From Dugong dugon (Eukaryota > Chordata > Mammalia > Sirenia > Dugongidae): 64,000 nucleotides of DNA. A program made the translations under genes and the position numbers. Each line of letters begins with the position of its first letter. Position 1 is the first letter of the stretch. This document shows, piece by piece, positions 56,405 to 64,000 of this stretch. The stretch covers positions 62,319,128 through 62,383,127 of the forward strand of contig CM057481.1 of assembly GCA_030035585.1 (NCBI GenBank), given 5' to 3'. The notes below the pieces were generated by a model, which searched no databases, was not told where the DNA came from, and saw only the letters and a program-made list of their open reading frames with translations.

Positions 56405-57708
56405 GGCAACAGGGCTATCTGTCAGTTTGTCATACAGTGGTGGCTTGCATCTTGCTGTGATGCTGGAAGCTATGCCACCAGTATTTCAAATACCAGCAGG
56501 GGCACCCGTGGTGGACAGATTTCAACAGAGCTTTCAGACCCAGACAGACTAGGAAGAAAGACCTGAAAATCTACTTCCAAAAATTAGCCAATGATAAAAG
56601 TTGTGTGACAGATATATTTGCAATAATGACCAAAAAAAAAGTAGCTGCTGAGTCTGCTTATGTACTACCAAGCACCTCATGGTATTTAGTTCCTTGGTTT
56701 GGAGGTTTAGGATCATGGTTTCATGGGCTATCCCAGTTAATCGATCTAATAATGTGTTTAATGATTTCTTTCTGTCTCCTAGTTTTTTGCATAGTGCCTG
56801 GGGTCTTTAAAGCTTGCAAGTGGCCATCTAAGGCACAATAATTGGTCTCAATTCACTTGGAGCAACTGAGGCAGAAGGATAATCAAGAATAGGAGGATAT
56901 GGAATGTGTGCTAATTGCCTCTATGAACAACTGTCTCCTTTGCCTTGAGACCAGAAGAACTGGATGATGCCCGGCTTCCATACTGAACATTTGATTGAAG
57001 ATTCTGTAGAAGAATCCTGATCAAAAGGGAGAAAAATGCATAATAGAACTTCAAATTCTCATGGAATCCAGACTTACTGTGCCATGGAGCCTGAATAAAC
57101 CCCTGAAGCTATTGCCCTGAGATAATCTTTTAAATCTTAAACCAAAAATATCCCCTGAAGTCTTCTTAAAACCAAATAATAGTTTAACTAAACTTGTAAA
57201 AACTGTCTGCCTTGAGAATTACACTCTTTTAAGAAGTATCTTTGTGGGATCAAACTGACAACAGCAACTCAAAAGATTGTGTGGAAACCCTAGGGGGCAG
57301 TGAGTTTATGTTAATGGGGGAGGAACAATTCAGAAAAGGAAGGTAAAAATGGTTGCACCAACTTGAAGAATGTAATCAATGTCACTAAATTGTGCATGTA
57401 GAAATTGTTACATTGGTGTATGTTTTGCTGTGTATATTCTCAAGAATAACAAAGTAATTACAATTTAGAAAAAAAATTAGCCAATGAAAACCCTATGGAT
57501 CACAACAGAACACTGTCAGATATAGTGCTAGAAGATACGCTCCCTAGGCTGGAAGGCACTCAAAATCCACAGTGGCCACAAGAGCAGACTTGAGCACACC
57601 AATGATCGTGAAGATGGCGGGGGATTGGGCAATGTTTTGTTCTGTTGTACATGGGATCTCCATGAGTCGGATCTGACTTGACAACAACTAACAGCAACAA
57701 CAATAATA
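56405..57708 (+). mobile_element. Internally deleted RTE element, split by an L1 unit
   Basis: The RTE 5' region (56,405-56,594: GCCACCAGTATTTCAAATAC, AGCTTTCAGACCCAGACAGA) continues at 57,473 (TTAGCCAATGAAAACCCTAT). Near 57,580-57,600 it joins directly to the 3' tail (CAATGTTTTGTTCTGTTGTA, ending ACAACAACTAACAGCAACAA). All of the endonuclease and reverse-transcriptase coding region is missing. Without the L1 insert the element is about 425 bp, a SINE-sized non-autonomous derivative. Confidence 0.8.
56580..57487 (+). mobile_element. L1 3' UTR unit (about 880 bp) with 15-base TSD
   Basis: The insert spans about 56,595-57,472 and is flanked by AAAATTAGCCAATGA at 56,580-56,594 and 57,473-57,487. 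It is L1 3' UTR sequence (TGATTTCTTTCTGTCTCCTA, GAAGAATGTAATCAATGTCA, poly-A-like end) with no ORF2 coding part. Its 5' boundary matches the copy at 12,446-13,312. Confidence 0.88.
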
Positions 57709-59028
57709 GCCAAAGATTTGGACCAAGCGAGGCCCTGGTGATATTTGGGTTTCAGTACTTTTATGGATTATAGAAATGCCCTAATAAGAATTGCTGTCTT
57801 TCTGCACATATGGCCATTTATTAGTACTGACATTTCTTTTCTTTTTCTTTTTTTATATTTTATTGTACTTGAGGTGAAGGCTTACAGAACAAATAGTTTC
57901 TCATGAAACAGTAGTACACATATTGTTTTATAACATTGGTTAACAACCCCAAAACTTATCAACCTTTTAAATTCTCAAACTTTTTTTTCTTTTTTTTTGG
58001 TGAAAATACACATAGCCAAAGATACACCGTTTCAAAAATTTCTACATACATAGTTCAGTGACATTGACTACGCTCTTCCAATTATGCTGTTATTCTCACT
58101 TAAGATGAAGGTTTACAGAACAAAATAGTTTCTCATTTAACAGTTAATACAAATGTTGCCCTATGACAATGGTTAACAATCTCACAACACATCAACAATA
58201 TCCTTACTCAACGTTGGGTTCCCTATCACCAGCTTCCTTGCCCCCTTCTGCCTTCTGGCCCTTGTCACTGGACTCCTGTACCTCATTAGTCTCATTTGGT
58301 TATACGGGGCTGTCCACTGCCAGGCTGAACAGTGAACCTCAGAGGTAGCTTCACCACTGAGCTGAAAGGGTGTCTGGGGGCCCTACGCTCGAGATTTCTC
58401 CAATCTCCTTTAGGCCAGTAAATCTGGTCTTTTTTTTTTTTTTTTTTCTGTGAGTTAGAATTATGCTCTACATCCTTCTCCAGCTCTGTCCGGAACCCTC
58501 TGTTGTGATCCTGGTGAGAGCAGTCAGTGGTGGTAGCTGGGCACCATCTAGCTGTACTGGACTCAGTCCGGTGGAGGCCTTGGTAGCTGTGGACAACTAG
58601 TCCTTTGGACTAATCTTTTCTTTGTATCCTGTTCTCTTCATTCTCCCTTGCTCCCAAAGGGATGAGACCAGTGGAGTATCTTAGATGGCTGCTCACAGGC
58701 TTTTAAGACCCCAGACACTACTCACCAAGGTAGAATGTAGAGCATTGTCTTTATAAGCTGTGTCATGCCAATTGAGCTAGATGTTCCCCAAGACTATGGT
58801 CATCACAGCCCTCGGCCCAGCAGTTCAGTCCCTCAGGGAGTTTGGATGTGTCTATGGGGATTCCATGACCTTTCCTTGTACAGGTTGTGCTAGTTACCCC
58901 TGTATTGTGTACTGTCTCGCCCTCCACCCAAGATATCACTTATCTATTGCCTATTTATTTCCCCCCCTCCCATCCCTGGTAACCAACAAAGATTGTTACA
59001 TTTTGCGTGTGAACTTTTTCATGGGTTT

Positions 59029-62000
59029 TTACAATAGAGGTCTCATACAGTATTTGTCCTTTTGTGATTGACTTATTTCACTCAGCATAGTGTCCTCCAG
59101 TTTCATCCATGTTATGAGATGGTTCACAGATTCATTGTTGTTCTTTCTCATTGCATAGTACTCCATTGTGTGTATGTACCATAGTTTGTTTATCCATTCA
59201 TCTGTTGATGGGCATCTAGGTGGTTTCCATCGTTTTGCTATTGTGAACAATGCTGCCATGAACATAGGTGTGCATATGTCTATTCGAGTGACGACTCTTA
59301 TTTCTCTAGGATATATTCCTAGGAGTGGGATTGCTGGATTGAATGGTAGGTCTATTTCTAGCTTTCTGAGGAAGCGCCATATCATTTTCCAAAATGGTTG
59401 CATCATTTTGCATTCCCACCAGCAGTGCATAAGAGTTCCCGTCTCCCCGCAGCCCCTCCAACATTTGTTATTTCCAGTGTTTCTGATTCGTGCCAGTAGT
59501 GCCGGGGTGAGATTGTATCTCACTGTAGTTTTAATTTGCATTTCTCTAATGGCTAGTGATCGCGAGCATTTCCTCATGTGTCTGTTGGCCATTTGAATGT
59601 CTTCTTTGGTGAAGTGTCTGTTCATTTCCTTTGCCCATTTTTTAATAGGATTATCTTTCTTTTTGTTGCAGAGGTGTTGGATTTTCTTGTAGATTATGGA
59701 GATCAGAACTTTGTCTGACTTGTACTGTCCAAAAATTTTTTCCCAGTCTGTAGGTTCTCTTTTTACTCTTTTGGTGAAGTCTTTTGAAGAGCACAGGTGT
59801 TTGATTTTTAGAAGATCCCAGTTATCTAGCTTATCTGTTGGGGTCTGTGCATTGATGGTTATGATTTGTATCCTGTTAATGCCATGTATTAAGGCCTGAA
59901 TTGTTGGTCCTATTTTTTCTTCTATGAACTTTATAGCTTTAGGCTTTATATTCAGGTCTTTGATCCATTTTGAAGTAGTTTTTGTATCTGGTGTGAGGTG
60001 TGGGTCCTGTTTCATTTTTTTGCAGATGGATATCCAGTTTTGCCAGCACCATTTGTTAAAAAGACTGTCTTTTCCCCATTTGATGGACTTTGGGCCCTTG
60101 TCGAAGATCAGGTGACCGTAGGTGGATGGATTTACATCTGGGTTCTCACTTCTGTTCCATTGGTCAATGTATCTGTCGGTGTACCAGTACCAGGCTGTTT
60201 TGACTACTGTAGCTGTATAGTAGGTTCTGAAGTCAGGTAGTGCGAGTCCTCCAACTTTATTCTTCTTCTTCAGTAGTGCTTTACTTATTCGGGGCTTCTT
60301 CCCTTTCCATATAAAGTTAATGATTAGTTTTTCCATCTCTTTGAAGAAATGTTGCTGGTATTTGTATCGGGATTGCATTGTATTTGTAAATTGCTTTGGG
60401 TAAAATTGCCATTTTCACAATGTTGAGTCTGCCTATCCATGAGCATGGTATGTTTTTCCATTTATGTAGATCCCTTTGGGTTTCATGCAGTAGTGTTTTA
60501 TAGTTTTCTTTGTATAGGTCTTTTACATCCCTGGTCAGATTTATTCCTAAGTATTTTATCTTGTTAGGGGCTATTGAACATGGTATGGATTTCCTGATTT
60601 CCTTTTCATCATTCTCCTTACTGGTGTATAGGAATCCAACTGATTTTTGAATGTTTATCTTGTATCCTGCTACTCTGCTGAATCTTTCTATTAGTTCCAG
60701 CAGATTTGTCGTGGAGTCTTTAGGGTTTTCTATGTATAGTATCATGTCATCTGCAAACAGGGACAGTTTAACTTCTTCATTATCAATTTGGATGCCCTTT
60801 ATTTCTTTTTCTTGCTTTGTTGGTCTAGCTAGAAGTTCCAGCACAATGTTCAATAGGAGTGGTGATAAAGGGCATCCTTGTCTTGTTCCTGTTTTCAAGG
60901 GGAATGTTTTCAGCCTCTCTCCATTAAGAATGATGTTGGCCGTTGGTTTTGCATAGATGCCCTTTATTATGTTGAGAAATTTCCCTTCTATACCTATTTG
61001 ATTGAGAGTTTTTATCAGGAATGGGTGTTGGACTTTGTCAAATGCCTTTTCTGCATCAACTGAGATGATCATGTGATTCTTTTCTTTCCTTTTATTTATG
61101 TGTTGGATTACATTGATTGATTTTCTAATGTTGAAGCATCCTTGCATACCTGGTATGAATCCTACTTGGTTGTGGTGTATTATTCTTTTGATATGATGCT
61201 GAATTCTATTGGCTAGAATTTTGTTCAGAATTTTTGCATCTATATTCATGAGAGATATTGGTCTGTAATTTTGTTTTTTTGTGATGTCTTTGCCTGGTTT
61301 TCGTATCAGTGTTATGCTGGCTTCATAGAATGAATTTGGAAGTGTTGCTTCCTCTTCTATGCTCTGAAATAGCTTGAGTAGAACTGGTATAAGCTCTTCT
61401 GTAAATGTTTTGTAGAATTCTCCAGTGAAGCCATCTGGGCCAGGTGTTTTTTTGGTTGGGAGTTTTTTTAATTACCTTTTTAATCTCTTCTCTTGTTATG
61501 GGTATGTTCAGATTTTCAACATCACTTTGTTGTAGTTTGGGTAGCCGTGTGTTTCTAGAAATTTATGGATTTCCTCTAGGTTTTCAAATTTGTTGGAGCA
61601 TAGTTTTTCATAGTATACTGTTATAATCCTTTTTATTTCAGTTGGGTCTGTTGTAATGTCCCCCATTTCATTTCTTATTTGGGTTATTTGTGTCTTCTCC
61701 TGTTTTTCTTTTGCCAGTCTGGCCAGTGGTTTGTTGATTTTGTTGATTCTTTCAAAGAACCAACTTTTGGTTTTGTTGATTCTTTCTATAGTTTTTCTGT
61801 TCTCTATTTCATTGATTTCTGCTCTGATCTTTACTATTTCCTTTCTCCCGGTGGTTGTGGGCTTTTTTTGCTGTTCTCTTTCTATTTGTTTGAGTTCTGT
61901 AGTTAATGTCTTGATTTTGTCCCTTTCTTCTTTTTTTGATGTGTGTGCATCTATTGCTATAAATTGTCCTCTGAGGACTGCCTTTGCTGTGTCCCAAAGG

Positions 62001-62857
62001 TTTTGGTATGATGTGTTTTCATTCTCATTTGATTCTAGGAATTTTTTGATTCCATCTCTGATTTCTTCTATTACCCACTGATGTGTAAGCAGGGTATTAT
62101 TCAGTTTCCATGTAGTTGATTTTTTTTCCTTGCTCTGTCTATTGTTAATTTCTACGTTGATGGCATTGTGGTCATAGAAGATACATTGAATTATTTCAAC
62201 GTTTTGGATCTTGTTGAGGATTGCTCTGTGGCCTAAGATGTGGTCTGTTCTGGAGAACGTTCCATGTGCATTGGAGAAGAATGTGTACTTTGCAGCGGCT
62301 GGATGGAGTGTTCTATATATGTCTATGAGGTCAAGATGGGTGATTGTGGCCTTTAGGTCTTCTGTATCTTTGCTGAGTTTTTTCTTAGTTGTTTTGTCCT
62401 TTACTGACAGTGGTGTGTTGAAGTCTCCTACTATTATTTTGGAACTGTCAATTTCTCTTTTCAGTGTTGTTAAGAGTTTGTTTTATGTATTTTGGAGCCT
62501 TGTCATTGGGTGCATAGATGTTTATTATGGTTATGTCTTCATGATGGATCATCCCCTTAATCATTATATAGTGTCCTTCTTTGTCTTTTATGGTAGATTT
62601 TGTTATAAAGTGTATTTTATCAGAGATTAGAATTGCCACTCCTGCTCTTTTTTGGTAGTTGTTAGCTTGATATATTTTTTCCAACCTTTGGCTTTTAATA
62701 AATTTACATCTTTGTTTCTAAGGTGTGTCTCTTGTAGACTGCATATTGATGGATCCTGTTTTCTTATCCATTCTGTCACTCTCCGTCTCTTTATGGGTGC
62801 ATTGAGTCCATTTACATTCAGTGTAATTATTGATAGATGTGAGTTTGTTGCTGTCAT
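59029..62857 (-). pseudogene. L1 ORF2, broken, second copy
   Basis: It starts MTATNSHLSIITLNVNGLN at 62,857 and stays open past the first lesion of the plus copy ([19 protein letters not shown]). It shifts frame near 62,676 (a lost A, shared with the plus copy) and near 62,472 (an extra T, private). An A7 run near 61,450 (A6 in the plus copy) adds a private shift. The reverse transcriptase is in 60,317-61,249 and the C-terminal part in 59,029-60,378. These two frames are identical in protein sequence to 46,306-47,238 and 47,177-48,526 of the plus copy, including the frameshift between them. Confidence 0.95.
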
Positions 62858-63279
62858 TTTGTAGTGCTTTTTTTTGTGGTGCTGACGTTTTCTTTGTTCT
62901 TCTTACTCTCTTGTACTGAGTTACTTTTGTTTGTGGATTTTTTCCCTTTCTTTTGTTTTTGTAGGTTTTGTTTTTGCTGAGACTTTATGTTTTTCATCTC
63001 TATTTTTATGAGTAGGTTTGTTAACCCTCTTTGTGGTTACCATGAATTTTACCCTTATCTTTCTAAGTTTGAAGCAGTCTACCCTTACTTGGTATCGCCT
63101 TGCCTTCCTCTCCATTAGAAGGTTCTATACCTATGCCGTTTATTCCCTCTTTCATTGTTTTGATGTTGTTGTCATCCATCAATTGACTGCTCTGATTCCC
63201 CATTGTATTTCTTTTGGTCTTGGATAGTCCTCGAGAGTTCATTTCCTAAATTGGTATCTGGCTCATACGATCGTGCGTC

Positions 63280-64000
63280 CTAGGTCCTGCCTGAGGGCTG
63301 AAGCTGTTTGTCCTCAGATCTAAAAACTCCCTTTATTAATTCTTGTAAGTTTGGTTTGACTTTTACATATTCCCTTAATTTCTGTTTATCTGGAAATGAC
63401 CTAATTTCACCATCAAATTTGAACGAGAGTTTTGCAGGATATATTTTTCCTGGCTGACAGTTCTTTTCCTTGAAGACTCTATATATGTCATCCCATTGCC
63501 TTCTTGCCTGCATGGTCTCTGCTGAATAATCTGAGCCTACTCTTATTGTTTCTCCTCTGTATGTGACTTCTTGTTTTTCACGTGCTGCTCTCAGGATTCT
63601 TTGTTTGTCTTTGGTTTTGGCGAGTGTGAATATGATATGCCTTGGTGATTTTCTTCTGGGGTCTCTTCTATATGGGGTTCGTTGAGCTTCTTGGATGGCC
63701 AGCTTTTCATCTTTCATGATATTGGGGAAGTTCTCTGTCAGCAGTTCCTCAATGATCCTCTCTGTGTTCTCCGTTTTCTCCCCCTGTTCTGGAATGCCAA
63801 TCACTTGTAAATTTTTGCTTTTAATTGTGTCCCACATAACTCTCAGGGTCTCTTCATTTTTCTTTTTTCTTTTTTCTTAGTTTACCTTAAACAGAATTGT
63901 ATCCAGGTGTTTGTCTTCAGTTCCACTGATCCTGTCTTCCACTGTTTCAAATCTGCTTCTCAGCCCTTCTATGACATCGTCCATTTCTGAAATCTTGTTG
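63280..64000 (-). pseudogene. L1 ORF1, partial and broken, second copy
   Basis: A 185-codon frame (63,280-63,837) covers the RRM and C-terminal domain (LQVIGIPEQGEKTE, RRDPRRKSPRHIIFTLAKTK, NCQPGKIYPAKLSFKFDGEI, PNLQELIKGVF). Upstream in the same frame a TAA near 63,880 interrupts the link to the coiled coil, which continues in the DNA to the window end. The plus copy has a CAG-type codon there, so this stop is private to this copy. Confidence 0.9.

Larger units (their letters stand above)
57834..64000 (-). mobile_element. Second L1 copy, minus strand, runs off window end
   Basis: This is the inverted partner of the full-length L1. The poly-A end is at 57,834 (T-rich on the plus strand) and the element is cut by the window end within ORF1. 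Positions pair with the plus copy so that coordinates sum to about 107,555. Its 3' UTR has the same three A-tracts and the same duplicated segment. Both coding regions are broken. The 5' end and TSD are outside the window. Confidence 0.95.

Noticed and set aside
58781-59596. Plus-strand frames of 96 and 142 codons, also present on the minus strand of the other L1
   Set aside because: They are antisense shadows of the L1 ORF2 C-terminal region and 3' UTR, and repeat only because the L1 is present twice.

Overview
The window looks like intergenic or intronic DNA from an afrotherian mammal, most likely a paenungulate (elephant, sirenian or hyrax). The evidence is the repeat content: many tRNA-derived AfroSINE copies (head GAGCCCTGGTGGTGCAGTGG, tail AGGGTCGCTATGAGT-GGAA-CGACT), many RTE-clade (BovB/RTE1-like) LINE copies ending in (AAC)n, and L1 elements. 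Older mammal-wide repeats (MIR, L2/L3, MLT1, MER5, Tigger) fill in between. I found no exon, rRNA, host tRNA, CRISPR array or bacterial-type gene that I can support. The longest reading frames all belong to retrotransposons. Repeat family names are from pattern recognition, and fragment ends are accurate to about 5-30 bases unless a target-site duplication (TSD) is quoted.

Layout. 0-12 kb: an RTE 3' end, an MLT1-like LTR, a long minus-strand RTE, another RTE piece, AfroSINEs, microsatellites, an ERVL pol remnant, an L3-like piece and an MLT1-like LTR split by an AfroSINE. 12-21 kb: a nested stack of a MER5-like piece with an AfroSINE, an L1 3' UTR unit, MaLR-type LTRs, an old minus-strand L1 interrupted by an AfroSINE, an RTE and an LTR, then a MIR split by a 1.1-kb LTR. 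21-41 kb: sparser repeats (AfroSINEs, a 1.4-kb RTE with a reverse-transcriptase frame, LTRs, a Tigger-type element, old L1 tails) with long unassigned stretches.

41-64 kb: a full-length 8.6-kb L1 on the plus strand (41,083-49,708) sits inside an RTE with a 13-base TSD. It is followed by an old minus-strand L1, an internally deleted RTE split by an L1 3' unit, and a second near-identical L1 on the minus strand that runs off the window end (57,834-64,000).

How the parts work together: L1 machinery (ORF1 chaperone, ORF2 endonuclease/reverse transcriptase) would have moved the L1 copies. RTE reverse transcriptase probably moved the AfroSINEs, which share the RTE 3' tail. Every LINE frame here is broken, so no element in the window looks autonomous.

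The most notable signal is the inverted L1 pair. About 2.9 kb of the two copies is identical, apart from a homopolymer length difference near one edge. That tract ends abruptly against flanks diverged by about 6%, which suggests gene conversion (or an assembly artefact). Also notable are a possible composite origin of the AfroSINE from RTE 5' and 3' parts, a duplicated and extended L1 3' end, a foldback element near 24.9 kb, and tandem 5' UTR monomers carrying antisense reading frames.
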